35,674 nucleotides of DNA from Devosia sp. Root436 (GCF_001426345.1 NZ_LMEM01000001.1:1-35674), one strand, 5' to 3'. Shown: positions 14,923 to 23,315, counted from the stretch's first letter. The notes: generated from the sequence alone by a model not told the origin. Made by a program: numbers and translations.

Positions 14923-15935
14923 CCTTTGGTAGCTTTGCGGGCGGCGTTAAAAAATCCTACCTTGTGCTCGAGGCAGCAGAACCGGCCGCGCTTGTTGAAT
15001 GGGCGAAATAGCTTGCCGCAATGGTCGCATGGCCGCTCGGGATGCAATGGCCCGCGTGCGCTAGCTTTCTTGCGCTGACTGTCCTTGGCAGCGCAGGTGT
15101 GGCAACAGAATTTGGCTTTGGGAACCTTGGGTTGGAACCAGTCCTGGCAGGTAGCCTCTGCACAGCGCCGCATAGGCAAGGTGGATGCTATGCCAGCGCG
15201 GTAGCATTCGGGCGAGCAATAGAGACTTGGCCGCGAAGTCGCGTTGCTGGGCGTGAACTCATTCGAGCACGCAGGGTTGGCGCACTGGCGGGGCTGGTGG
15301 ATGCGTCGAAGCTCGCCGGTGCAACGCGGAGAGCATGTCTGCGTCTCGTCCTTGCCGGGTGAGAATGGCTCATTGCAAATCACGCAAAGGCGGGTGCCAC
15401 GCTTCGCGCGAGCTACAGCATCTTGAGCGGTGGCCCGCATCAGCCTATCGGCATATGCCGCTATCTCGGCCCGGTATTCCTTATCTGCGAGCCGGCAGGG
15501 ATCGCCACAGTACCGCTCGCCGCTTTGCCGCTGCTCGGCCGTAAGATCACGCCGGCACCTGATGCAATTATCGCGGCCGATAATGGCCTCATGCTGGCCC
15601 TGCCACCAGGTCGGGCGGGATTCCGGCCCGCGCCCCAGTGAGACATAAGCCTTGTGCAGCACTTTTTCGGCCTGCTGATCAGACGCCACCCATCCATGCC
15701 CACGGCGGATGAATTCGGTGCGGTAGGTGGCTCGAATAGCCCCCTCGTGTTCCCAGCGATTAAAGTGCCAGTCCCGAACGATTTCGACGGTCTTTACCAC
15801 CAGTTCGCTAAACTGGTCGGCTCCTAGAATTTCGGGAACGCGCTTGGCGAGGTAAGGCAAACCCCTCTGGAACGTCTCGCCATGTCGGTGCTGGGTGTAT
15901 CCCGATCGGGTGCTATTCTTGATCCTGCCGCCCAT
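14919..15935 (-). CDS. Protein with five tandem zinc ribbons
   Basis: 338 residues. After about 120 residues without cysteines come five paired-cysteine units: CIRC...YCGDPC, CVIC...TCSPRC, CANPAC...YCSPEC, CAEATC...FCCHTC and CDHC...FCCLEH. Each looks like a treble-clef or ribbon that binds one zinc, so the protein is probably a nucleic-acid or protein-binding scaffold. It is the last gene of the leftward late operon, 3 bp after the DUF3168-like gene. The N-terminal section (KTVEIVRDWHFNRWEHEGA) has no recognised motif. The ATG at 15935 is taken from spacing. Confidence 0.6.
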   Translation of the reverse strand: MGGRIKNSTRSGYTQHRHGETFQRGLPYLAKRVPEILGADQFSELVVKTVEIVRDWHFNRWEHEGAIRATYRTEFIRRGHGWVASDQQAEKVLHKAYVSLGRGPESRPTWWQGQHEAIIGRDNCIRCRRDLTAEQRQSGERYCGDPCRLADKEYRAEIAAYADRLMRATAQDAVARAKRGTRLCVICNEPFSPGKDETQTCSPRCTGELRRIHQPRQCANPACSNEFTPSNATSRPSLYCSPECYRAGIASTLPMRRCAEATCQDWFQPKVPKAKFCCHTCAAKDSQRKKASARGPLHPERPCDHCGKLFRPFNKRGRFCCLEHKVGFFNAARKATKG

Positions 15936-15938
15936 GGG

Positions 15939-16334
15939 TCAGGCCAGGCGATAGCGGATATCGAAGCCCAGCCGGCGGCGCCATTTGCCGCCCTGGCCGC
16001 CTCGGTCGAAAAGGTCCAGGCCATTGTGAAAAACGGACGTCACCGCGGCGCCGCCGATTGTGCCGGAATAATTGTTAAGCGCGGCCTTGATCTTGTCGGC
16101 AAGGATGCTGGCCGCGCCGAAGGATTCAGCGACGGAATCCACAATGATGCCAGCGAGCGGGTACCCGTTTGTGCCTGTCAGGTTGCGGCCATCGTCGTCA
16201 TTGACCAGGTGGAGGACCACCGCCGGCAGGGTGACGTTCTGGGGAAGCTCTACCGGGTGGAAGCCACCTTGAGCGGCGGACGTGACGGTGCTGTTGGCGG
16301 CCAGGATGGCGCGCGCAATGTCTATGGCGGACAT
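15939..16334 (-). CDS. DUF3168-like tail terminator / completion protein
   Basis: 131 residues beginning MSAIDIARAILAANSTVTSA, then LPQNVTLPAVVLHLVNDDDG, a mid-block ASILADKIKAALNNYSGTIG and an ending RRRLGFDIRYRLA. This pattern of helix, early 'lPaiv' strand and a final beta strand matches small tail-terminator proteins that cap the tail tube of siphophages. In standard gene order it follows the gp10-like gene; here it lies downstream of the tape measure. The call is by pattern. Confidence 0.6.
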   Translation of the reverse strand: MSAIDIARAILAANSTVTSAAQGGFHPVELPQNVTLPAVVLHLVNDDDGRNLTGTNGYPLAGIIVDSVAESFGAASILADKIKAALNNYSGTIGGAAVTSVFHNGLDLFDRGGQGGKWRRRLGFDIRYRLA

Positions 16335-16345
16335 GTTTATGAAAC

Positions 16346-16540
16346 CTACAGGTTACGCGTGACGGCCCGACACATGTCCAGAGCCACGGTCATTTCTTCG
16401 GTACGTTCACTCTCGGGGATCGAGTCCAGCACGATCTTGAGCAGCCGACACTTTTCGACAGTGGCGGGTGAAAAGTTTTTAGGATCGGCCATTACCGCAA
16501 TACCTTCGAGCGCTCGGAGCGTGGAAAGGTTGAGGTCCAT
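16346..16540 (-). CDS. Small hypothetical phage protein
   Basis: 64 residues, starting with an ATG that shares one base with the stop of the preceding gene (TGATG). The sequence is helical and acidic (TEEMTVALDMCRAV). It sits between an Ntn-hydrolase-like gene and the tail-terminator gene. It might be a small tail-assembly partner; no motif. Confidence 0.5.
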   Translation of the reverse strand: MDLNLSTLRALEGIAVMADPKNFSPATVEKCRLLKIVLDSIPESERTEEMTVALDMCRAVTRNL

Positions 16541-17232
16541 CACGCCATGACTCCCGCGCGGGCTGGATTGATCTTGCTGCCGATCCTATCGGGCCAGGTG
16601 TGGATGGTCTCCGTCTTCACCCGGCGGTCCGCGCCAATGGTGGTGGCGTCGAGCCAGCCGCCGATGGAATGGCCCATCACCGGCTCGCTTGCTTCACCGC
16701 AACTCAGGTCGAAAAGCTCCTTGCGGGCAGCATTGACGGCGCGGAGACCATCGCTGCGGGGGTCGAAATCGTCAACGTCGCCCATCAGGCTTTCATCAGC
16801 ACCGAAAGCGAAATGGCCGGGCCCGGTGAACAGGTAGGTTGTGCCCTTCTGGCCGCCCTGCACCATGTTATTGGCATGGGTAGCACGATAGAGCACTTCG
16901 CCCCGTTGGCGAGCGCGGGACCAGCCGGCGATGATGATTTCGCAGGTAGCGCCAGCCATCAACTCGGACATGAGTTTGTCGAAGTCGGTCCAAATTTGGT
17001 CCAACCCCTCCACCAGCGCGTCGAAGTCGCGGGCGGGATGATGCGAGCACGCCGCGGCGAACATGTCGATCGCCCCGATAACGCCGCGCGACGTGAAGGC
17101 AGCGCCCTCGCATCCCGGCACAGGCCGAACCTTGCGGCGGGTATCGACCAGAACGCCATCGGAGCGGTAAACGGCGGCGTCCGTCAGCAAGACGATACGG
17201 TTGCGCCGAATTGTAGCTGTGGCAACGCTCAT
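16540..17232 (-). CDS. Phage protein with Ntn-hydrolase-like (proteasome-like) pattern
   Basis: About 230 residues. The N-terminus reads IVLLTDAAVYRSDGVLVDT, then KVRPVPGCEGAAFTSRGV, a pattern I associate with a phage family predicted to adopt an HslV/proteasome-type Ntn fold (strand, 'tDga.y..dG', 'K..p.p...aa...rG'). The rest includes CEIIIAGWSRARQRGEVLY and HSIGGWLDATTIG. The start ATG at 17232 overlaps the tape-measure stop as ATGA, so the two are coupled. A protease or tail role is inferred from position only. Confidence 0.45.
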   Translation of the reverse strand: MSVATATIRRNRIVLLTDAAVYRSDGVLVDTRRKVRPVPGCEGAAFTSRGVIGAIDMFAAACSHHPARDFDALVEGLDQIWTDFDKLMSELMAGATCEIIIAGWSRARQRGEVLYRATHANNMVQGGQKGTTYLFTGPGHFAFGADESLMGDVDDFDPRSDGLRAVNAARKELFDLSCGEASEPVMGHSIGGWLDATTIGADRRVKTETIHTWPDRIGSKINPARAGVMA

Positions 17233-19088
17233 GGCAAAACCTCGCAATTTCCAGAGAATGTTATGCGGCCGGTGCGGCCGCCATCAGCAAATCCGGGCAG
17301 GCCGAAGGCTCCGCCGATGCCGCTGAAAGCCGCATTCAGGAAGAAGGAACCGGCCTTGCCAAGAATATCGGACAGGATCGAGCCAAATTCCTCGGCACTG
17401 ACTTTTCCGTCATCCAAGGCGGAAATGATGCCGTCGATCGCGGAGCGGCCAATATCAGCCAGGGCGTCGAAGGTGGACGACAGAGCGTCAATGCTGGCCT
17501 GCTCGGCGGCCGTGGCATCAATTAGCGAAGTGATTTCGGCCTGCTGTTCTGCCGTTGCGGCGGCGCCGGCTTCGCGTAGGGCGTTGGCTTTTGCCTGTGC
17601 CGTGGCAGACATGCCGATAATCGAGTGCTCGAAGCGAAGCCGGTCGATCAGGTCGGTAACGGCCTTCTTCTGGCGATCAATCTCGCTGGTGGCGCTGCTG
17701 CGCCCGCCTGAGCCGGTGCCCGTCAGCGGATAATCGGCCAGTGTTACCGGCTTGACCGGGACGCTCGGCTTCGGTGGCGCCGCGTCCTGGCCGGCATAGC
17801 TCATCGGCAGGCCGGACACGTCCGGCTTGGTCGCGGCAATTGCCGCCCCGCGCAATGCGTAGATGCGCTGGATCACCGCGCCGATCTTGGTCAGCAGCGG
17901 CGCAAAATCGGGGTTGGCATCACCAAGTGCGGCGATGGCTTCCGCCGCTTTCTCTGCCGTGCCTTTGCCCTCTAGCACCTGCTGGAACAGGTCTTGGGCG
18001 GCGGCATCGACTTCGCCCATTTTGCCGGCGGTATGGCCCGCGAAGTTGGCCAGGGCCTGTTCGGACTCGGCAAGGGCAATCGTGCTGTCAGAGACGGCCT
18101 CTCCGTAGCGGTCGAATTTGGCGGCTAGTTCTTCAGCGAGAGCAATGACGCGTTGGATATCGCGCATGTCGCGGGCGAACGTCGCCTGCATCTCGTCGCC
18201 AAGATCGTTCAGCGCGGAATCGAAGCCGGGCGAATTCACCATGTCGGTGATCTTCGTGCCGAGCACGTCGAGGAAATTGGCGAAGCGCTGCCCCGCGCCA
18301 GATGTCGAATTGAACTTGCCGGCCGTGTCGATCAGCACATTTCCGAGCCGCACGAAGGCCGAAGAGACTGTGACCTCGGCGCCGGCCACCTTGTCTTCCA
18401 GCACCACCGAACCGGCTTGGAAGGCGTCGAAGAACGCTTTGCTGCTGACCTTTCCGTCCTTCACCAGGCGGGTCAGCGTACCGACAGAACCGCCGGCTTC
18501 GGTCAGGCCAGCGGCGACGGCCTGCAGGAGGGGATAAGCGCCGTCCAAAAGGCTGTTGTATTCTTCGGCCTGCACGCGACCATTGCCCAACGCCTGGCCC
18601 AATTGGAGAAGTGCCCCGGATGCTTCTTCCGCTGATTTGCCGGAGACGCGAAGCGAGACCGCAACGCCGTCAACGAATTTCAGAAGATCGGCCTGGCTGG
18701 CGCCCAGATCGGCGGCCGATTGCGAGGCGCGGCTATAGAGTTGCACTAGGCTTTCGATGGGCGCTGCATTGCGCTGCGCCGATGCAAAGAGGCCATCATA
18801 CACGGCCTTGAGGTTTTCGCCCTCGAGCCCGGCAATTTTGAGCGCATTTGAAATGCCGATACTCGCATCGACCAGCCGGGTCGCACCGCGAAGGGCAGCA
18901 CCGCCGATGAAGAAGCCGGCAACGCCCCGCCCCATATTGGCGAAGGTCGATTCAAAGCCGATGACCTGCTTTTTCATCTGCGTCATGGCGCGGGTGTTTT
19001 TGCCCTGCGCTCGGGCAAGGGCTTTCTCAAAGCGATCTACGCGCCCGTCCAACTCAATGAACAAGCGCTGCAACGTGTCAGCAGCCAT
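17229..19088 (-). CDS. Tape measure protein, C-terminus short
   Basis: 619 residues. The tape-measure core is clear: LVQLYSRASQSAADLGASQA, VSLRVSGKSAEEASGALLQL, RVQAEEYNSLLDGAYPLLQA and TLTRLVKDGKVSSKAFFDAF. It is followed by coiled-coil-rich and low-complexity segments. The end reaches FADGGRTG and then stops after about a dozen residues, where such proteins usually continue with a longer C-terminal domain. The length predicts a short tail of under 100 nm if functional. The stop overlaps the next start as ATGA, so the short end may be settled rather than fresh damage. The leader shares AACTTATAGGTTTC with the one before the gene at 16334. Confidence 0.8.
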   Translation of the reverse strand: MAADTLQRLFIELDGRVDRFEKALARAQGKNTRAMTQMKKQVIGFESTFANMGRGVAGFFIGGAALRGATRLVDASIGISNALKIAGLEGENLKAVYDGLFASAQRNAAPIESLVQLYSRASQSAADLGASQADLLKFVDGVAVSLRVSGKSAEEASGALLQLGQALGNGRVQAEEYNSLLDGAYPLLQAVAAGLTEAGGSVGTLTRLVKDGKVSSKAFFDAFQAGSVVLEDKVAGAEVTVSSAFVRLGNVLIDTAGKFNSTSGAGQRFANFLDVLGTKITDMVNSPGFDSALNDLGDEMQATFARDMRDIQRVIALAEELAAKFDRYGEAVSDSTIALAESEQALANFAGHTAGKMGEVDAAAQDLFQQVLEGKGTAEKAAEAIAALGDANPDFAPLLTKIGAVIQRIYALRGAAIAATKPDVSGLPMSYAGQDAAPPKPSVPVKPVTLADYPLTGTGSGGRSSATSEIDRQKKAVTDLIDRLRFEHSIIGMSATAQAKANALREAGAAATAEQQAEITSLIDATAAEQASIDALSSTFDALADIGRSAIDGIISALDDGKVSAEEFGSILSDILGKAGSFFLNAAFSGIGGAFGLPGFADGGRTGRITFSGNCEVLP

Positions 19089-19103
19089 TGGGAAACCTAT
19101 AAG

Positions 19104-20753
19104 TTACGCTTCAGCCGAAGGGCGGCCGGTAAGGTCTTCAAAGTTTAGGGTTTTCTCGTTATCCACCACGGCGCATAGGGCGATGGCGATAACGGTGGCG
19201 ACAGCAGGGTCAATCTTCCGGCTGCGGTCCTTTTTGGAGAGGCGAATATTGCCATCGGGCGATGGTTTCGGCAGGGGCACATTGAGGAAAGCCCAGCGCA
19301 ATACCGGGTGCCCGCCGTGTCGCAATTTGCCGTCAAGGATTAGGCGCTCGGTGAACTTGGCGGCGGGGGACATCGGCCAGGCACGTTGCGGGACGTCGAG
19401 CACAGGCAAGCCGTCTTCGTGAAGCCGAGTCATCATGCGATTGACGCCATATCGATCGTAACCGATGCGCCGGATATCAAGCCGGTCATCGTCGTATAGC
19501 TCGCGGATTCGAGCCTCGATTACGGTCTCGTCAATGCTGTTGCCTTCGGTGGCGATGAGGTCACCGGACTCGGCCCATTCGGCATAGGGCTGGCCATCGT
19601 CGGTTGTGCGGCGCTGGATGCTTTCGGCGGGGCACCAGACGGTGGGGACCACGTAGAAGCAGCCGGTTTCCTCGTCGTGGAACACAGCGCTGACACAGGT
19701 TAGGTCGTCGGTTTGGGAGGCGTCCAGACCTATGTAGCAAGGCAGATGCGCAACATCGTCCAACGTAAACGGCGCGGCGGCGTCTTCGTCGTCTTCGTCG
19801 TCATAGGTAGCGGCATCGATCCATGGCTCGGTGACGCCTTCCAACCACGAATTCAGATGGTACCGCAAGAACTCGGCGCGGGCGGTGGCGCTGGTTTCCG
19901 CGATCATCGCCAGGTTGCGGAGAACGTCGAGAGACTTGTACTTGCCCAGGCCGAAGGTGACGCGCTTCCACACCTCAGGTGAGCGCCAGTCGTCGTCTGC
20001 GCTGGCCTCGTAAATGACGGGCAACCAGCTCGGGTTCACCACCTTGCCGGAAGCGATGTCCCGGCTGATCGTGTAGAGGCGGTGACCAATGCCACCGACG
20101 CCTTGGCCGGCAGTTGTCGCCACCATCGCAAGCGGGGTGGTAGCGGTGATTTTTGCCTGCGCCTTCAACAGTACATCCCAGAGCCGATCAGCCTGCCGGG
20201 TCCATGCGTGGGTTTCTTCCGCCAGGATAAAGAGCAGCGTTTGCCCCTCGTTGGCGCTAGGTGACCGGCTGGTGACCTTCAATGTCGAGCCGCTGGCCAG
20301 GTGTTCGATTTCCTGCGTCACCGCATTGGAAACAACCCGGTACTTGCCCGCCAGATCGACTTCGTCGGGATAGCGGCGGCGGATAAAGCCCTCCACGATA
20401 CCGAATGCCGTGGAGCGTGCCTGTTCGCGGGTGGCGGCGGCAATGACCAGTTGCGAATTCTGGATTCGAAAGCTCGGGTGACAGAGCAGCAGCAACGCGC
20501 ATGCCGCGGCGAGTGTGGACTTGGCCGAACCAGAGGGGAGGTGAAGATAGACGGTTTGAGCTTTGCGCCGGCCGGTGACCGGATCGACGTCGCCGAATAC
20601 CTTCCGAACGATGCGCTCTTGCTCACGAATGAGCAGGAAGGGGTCACCTGATGGCAAGATCAACGACTCGATGAACTCGACAGCTTCCTGTCCCAAGCCC
20701 CTCGGGTCGGGCAGCGGAGAGTCGTCAATAATCCAAGCTGGCCGAAGTTCCAT
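19104..20753 (-). CDS. Terminase large subunit
   Basis: About 549 residues: the DNA-packaging motor ATPase and headful or site-cutting nuclease. The Walker A region reads HLPSGSAKSTLAAACA, an unusual variant of the GxGKS loop; Walker B with the catalytic carboxylates is LLFILAEETHAW. The nuclease domain has YIGLDASQTDDLT near residue 350 and ends with KIDPAVATVIAIALCAVV, as in HK97/P27-associated large terminases. I chose the ATG at 20753, inside the TerS 3' end; the frame extends back to 20789. It lies directly upstream of the tape-measure gene, which is not the usual neighbour. Confidence 0.9.
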   Translation of the reverse strand: MELRPAWIIDDSPLPDPRGLGQEAVEFIESLILPSGDPFLLIREQERIVRKVFGDVDPVTGRRKAQTVYLHLPSGSAKSTLAAACALLLLCHPSFRIQNSQLVIAAATREQARSTAFGIVEGFIRRRYPDEVDLAGKYRVVSNAVTQEIEHLASGSTLKVTSRSPSANEGQTLLFILAEETHAWTRQADRLWDVLLKAQAKITATTPLAMVATTAGQGVGGIGHRLYTISRDIASGKVVNPSWLPVIYEASADDDWRSPEVWKRVTFGLGKYKSLDVLRNLAMIAETSATARAEFLRYHLNSWLEGVTEPWIDAATYDDEDDEDAAAPFTLDDVAHLPCYIGLDASQTDDLTCVSAVFHDEETGCFYVVPTVWCPAESIQRRTTDDGQPYAEWAESGDLIATEGNSIDETVIEARIRELYDDDRLDIRRIGYDRYGVNRMMTRLHEDGLPVLDVPQRAWPMSPAAKFTERLILDGKLRHGGHPVLRWAFLNVPLPKPSPDGNIRLSKKDRSRKIDPAVATVIAIALCAVVDNEKTLNFEDLTGRPSAEA

Positions 20754-21105
20754 TTGGGACTTTCTTGTCTTTGGAAACCGCGCCGGCATAGATGCCCAGT
20801 GCTTGGGCCCAGCGGGCCGCCTGCTGCTGGTAGTGGAGATGCGAGCGCACGGTGGGATGGGCCTTGGCGGGCTTGCCGCGCTGATGGATGACGCGCCCCT
20901 CCTTTTTCAGGATCATCGCGCATTCGTGGGCGGCCTCCACGGCTTCACAGTACATCCGGGCCAGGTCTAGCCTCTCTTCGGGAATATCGTCGCCCAGCAT
21001 CGCCATGACGCGGCGCCAGGTCTCTTTGCCGACCTTGCCCAACGTTGCCGGCGCACGAGGGGCATATCTCCGGGCGGGCTGCACCAGATGGACCACGTTA
21101 GTCAT
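20725..21105 (-). CDS. Terminase small subunit, P27 family
   Basis: 126 residues recognising phage DNA for packaging. Family blocks are visible: LGKVGKETWRRVMAML, DLARMYCEAVEAAHECAMIL and KAHPTVRSHLHYQQQAARWA. I chose the ATG at 21105; the open frame extends far upstream, but only as an overlap of the head-closure gene. Its start overlaps that gene's end by 8 bases, and its 3' end overlaps the TerL start by 29 bases, so all three are coupled. Confidence 0.85.
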   Translation of the reverse strand: MTNVVHLVQPARRYAPRAPATLGKVGKETWRRVMAMLGDDIPEERLDLARMYCEAVEAAHECAMILKKEGRVIHQRGKPAKAHPTVRSHLHYQQQAARWAQALGIYAGAVSKDKKVPNGTSASLDY

Positions 21106-21448
21106 GACTGGGGGGCTCCCCTGCGCTTTCGGCGTTGATGTCCACACCGACCTTGAAGCCCACTGGCACAACGGCGCGGATGTTCCACCAGGTGTCACCG
21201 CTCTTGAGCATGTCTTGCTGGGCGATGTCGTCGCGCCACCGGATCGAAAAGGTGGCAAGCGTGGTGGCGCCCGCCATGCCCTTTTCGCGGAATTCACGGC
21301 CCGACTGGTATCGGATACGTCCCCAAATTGTACGGTGCAGAACGTAGTGCTCAACCTCCCAATCGTTTTCGTCGGTGATGAGAGTTTGTCGCCAGATTTC
21401 GATGCGATCGCGCATTTTGCTGGGGTCCATAGGAGTCGGCTCAGCCAT
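21098..21448 (-). CDS. Head closure / head-tail adaptor protein
   Basis: 116 residues of the SPP1 gp16-like family that seals the head below the connector. It shows MRDRIEIWRQTLITDENDWE, VLHRTIWGRIRYQSGREF and DMLKSGDTWWNIRAVV, the typical beta-barrel pattern (r.tiw..i...sg.E). Start and stop overlap neighbours on both sides by 8 bases. Confidence 0.8.
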   Translation of the reverse strand: MAEPTPMDPSKMRDRIEIWRQTLITDENDWEVEHYVLHRTIWGRIRYQSGREFREKGMAGATTLATFSIRWRDDIAQQDMLKSGDTWWNIRAVVPVGFKVGVDINAESAGEPPSHD

Positions 21449-21821
21449 TGGCCACCGCCTTTGCTGCTTTAACGATGCGGTACGCGATGCTCGACCGGAT
21501 GGAGCGTTTCAGAGCCCGGAAACTCGGCATCAGAAACGGTTGGGCTTCGGTGTCGTCAGTCCCAAATTCCACGAAAACCGCGTGTTCTGCCGGGCTTCCC
21601 GGGGGGCCGCCGGCACGCACCACAACGGAAAGCTCGTGCGCTCCCGGCTCCTTGCGAATACTCGCCTTGACGTCGCCGTCAGCAACCGGAGCAAGGGCCT
21701 TTGCCATCGCAACCAGCTTATCGGCGCCGGTATCGAGACCGCGTTTTATCTCGGTCTTTGCGGCGGCTGGCATGCGCGCGACTTTGCGGTTGAGCTTATC
21801 CAGCCCTTGGACGCGCGCCAT
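21441..21821 (-). CDS. HK97 gp10-like head-tail joining protein
   Basis: About 126 residues from the ATG at 21821, which shares one base with the previous stop (TGATG). It begins MARVQGLDKLNRKVARMP, then LAPVADGDVKASIRK, AEHAVFVEFGTDDTEAQPFL and RALKRSIRSSIAYR. The block 'yA.fvEfGt....a.PFlrPA' defines the HK97-gp10 family, which acts at the neck of siphophage tails. It overlaps the head-closure gene downstream. Confidence 0.85.
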   Translation of the reverse strand: MARVQGLDKLNRKVARMPAAAKTEIKRGLDTGADKLVAMAKALAPVADGDVKASIRKEPGAHELSVVVRAGGPPGSPAEHAVFVEFGTDDTEAQPFLMPSFRALKRSIRSSIAYRIVKAAKAVANG

Positions 21822-22165
21822 CAGGTGGCGCTTTCCTCGGCAACGGCGCCGCCGAAACCCCACTTGCGATGAGGGGCGATCATCTCAGCCCAAGCGTCGG
21901 GCAGGACCGGATTCAGGCGGGCGAAATAATGGGTGGAAACGTCAATCTGGATCGCCGCGGCCAGGTTCGGCGGCACGGCGTCCATATCGATTGGGGCAAC
22001 GCCGCAGAAGCGGGAGACGCGATCTTCGGCCGCGACGATAAGCGAACGGACGAAGGCGGCATCAACGGGCGCATAGGTTTCGGGCTCAGTGCCCAACGGC
22101 TCCAAGTCGAGTTGCAGCGCGGCCCAAAGTTCTGCCTCGGAGGTAGCGATCGGCGTGTCGGGCAT
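21821..22165 (-). CDS. Head-tail connector (gp6-like)
   Basis: 114 residues from the ATG at 22165, chosen because GGAGG lies 7 bases ahead (the frame opens at 22189). Pattern: AFVRSLIVAAEDRVSRFCGV, then PPNLAAAIQIDVSTHYFARL, the two helices of HK97 gp6-type connectors. The location ahead of gp10-like and closure genes supports the role. The 196 bp upstream to the HNH gene hold no gene I can support. Confidence 0.75.
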   Translation of the reverse strand: MPDTPIATSEAELWAALQLDLEPLGTEPETYAPVDAAFVRSLIVAAEDRVSRFCGVAPIDMDAVPPNLAAAIQIDVSTHYFARLNPVLPDAWAEMIAPHRKWGFGGAVAEESAT

Positions 22166-22385
22166 GGCAATGCCTCCAAATTCGGACAAATCCGGTGCGG
22201 CGCTGTGTTATTTTGGTGGAGCGGGGCGGTCTCTGAACGAGGCTCATTTGGCTTTGACTACCCCGTCAGGCCACAGCGCGGGCCGCTGGCGGGCGTTGCG
22301 CCGTCTTTGGCGGGATAGGTAGCACAAACCATGAACAGCCGGCTGACGGCGCCCCGGTGGTGGAATGGGTGTGGTTTGGGTCTGC

Positions 22386-22742
22386 CTACTTGCGCTTGCT
22401 GGCGAGGCTCGGCAGCGCATAGCCAAGCACGGCTTCCTTCGCATTGCAGCTATGGCAACCGGGTCGCCAGTTGCTCTTGTTCATGCGGAGGTCGGGCCGG
22501 AGGCGAATGCTATGGATGTGCATCACTACTTTGGCAGGGCGGCCACAGACGGCACAGAGGCGGTTAGCAGGATCGGAGAGGAAGGCTGCTGCCTCACGGC
22601 GCCAGGTGCTATCATAGCCGCGGCTGGTGGCGCTGCCTCGCTTGCGCATTGCCTCGGCTCGCCGTGCTGCCTGGCATGGACATTGCTGGCCCGATGCGAC
22701 CACGCGGCCGCAAGAGCACAGCCGGGGTGGCTTTGAAGGCAT
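22386..22742 (-). CDS. HNH endonuclease, packaging-associated, variant motif
   Basis: 118 residues with an N-terminal zinc knuckle (CSCGRVVASGQQCPC), then CAVCGRPAKVVMHIHSIR and SNWRPGCHSCNAKEA. HNH proteins beside terminases in HK97-like phages stimulate DNA cleavage during packaging. The usual 'v.DHI.p' has methionine in place of the aspartate, leaving H-I-H; the N and the paired cysteines are present. It is separated from both neighbours by about 190 bp, unlike the tightly packed surrounding genes. Confidence 0.75.
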   Translation of the reverse strand: MPSKPPRLCSCGRVVASGQQCPCQAARRAEAMRKRGSATSRGYDSTWRREAAAFLSDPANRLCAVCGRPAKVVMHIHSIRLRPDLRMNKSNWRPGCHSCNAKEAVLGYALPSLASKRK

Positions 22743-22931
22743 AGCAACATCATCATGTCCGAGAAGTTGTTGCCCGCCAGTTTGAGCAGTGGAAGCCGAT
22801 GCTGGCGGGCTGGGGTGCGTCTACGCACTAATTGACCGCCGTGCTCGAAGGATCGAGGGGGGGCGCGGATCAGTGCTTGCCGGTATGGGTCGAGACGCGA
22901 GCAACCTTCAGAAAGCCGCCCCCAGAGGAGG

Positions 22932-23315
22932 TTAGGCGACGGGTGCGGTAGCAGGATCGCCAAGCACCGCCACAGCGCTAGCGGCGATAGAAGTGCCGCC
23001 AGCCTTGGTCAGAACAGTGCGGATATAGCGCTTGTGGCCGCGATATCCGAGCCGGTACGCGCTGGTAGCCTCAAGCGTTGCCGGCGCGTCGGTATCGACA
23101 TATGCGACATCAACGTCTGCAAAACCGGAACCGCTGGCATCGGACTCCTGAAGTTTCACCGAGAAGTCACCGGTTGAGACGATAGCGCCGGTTGAGACGA
23201 TGATGGCGGCACGGTTGAAGCCGAGAAGGTCAATGGCGGCGCCGTCGATGCTGGCCGCCTGCACCGCGGGCGCAAGGGCCGGGACGGCAGCAATGTTGTG
23301 ATAGAGGTCACGCAT
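22932..23315 (-). CDS. Small virion-associated protein after the capsid gene
   Basis: 127 residues starting MRDLYHNIAAVPALAPAVQA, then LLGFNRAAIIVSTG, GDFSVKLQESDASGSGFADV and YRLGYRGHKRYIRTVLTKAG. It resembles a conserved phage protein found directly behind HK97-type capsid genes; decoration or head-stabilising function is a guess. A tandem duplication gives IVSTG twice. It starts 12 bp beyond the capsid stop, with TAAGGAG ahead. The 189 bp after it hold no gene I can support. Confidence 0.55.
   Translation of the reverse strand: MRDLYHNIAAVPALAPAVQAASIDGAAIDLLGFNRAAIIVSTGAIVSTGDFSVKLQESDASGSGFADVDVAYVDTDAPATLEATSAYRLGYRGHKRYIRTVLTKAGGTSIAASAVAVLGDPATAPVA

Noticed and set aside
16600..17733. 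Plus-strand frame across the Ntn-like and tape-measure genes
   Set aside because: Runs antisense across two adjacent genes that overlap as ATGA; the composition is that of a shadow.
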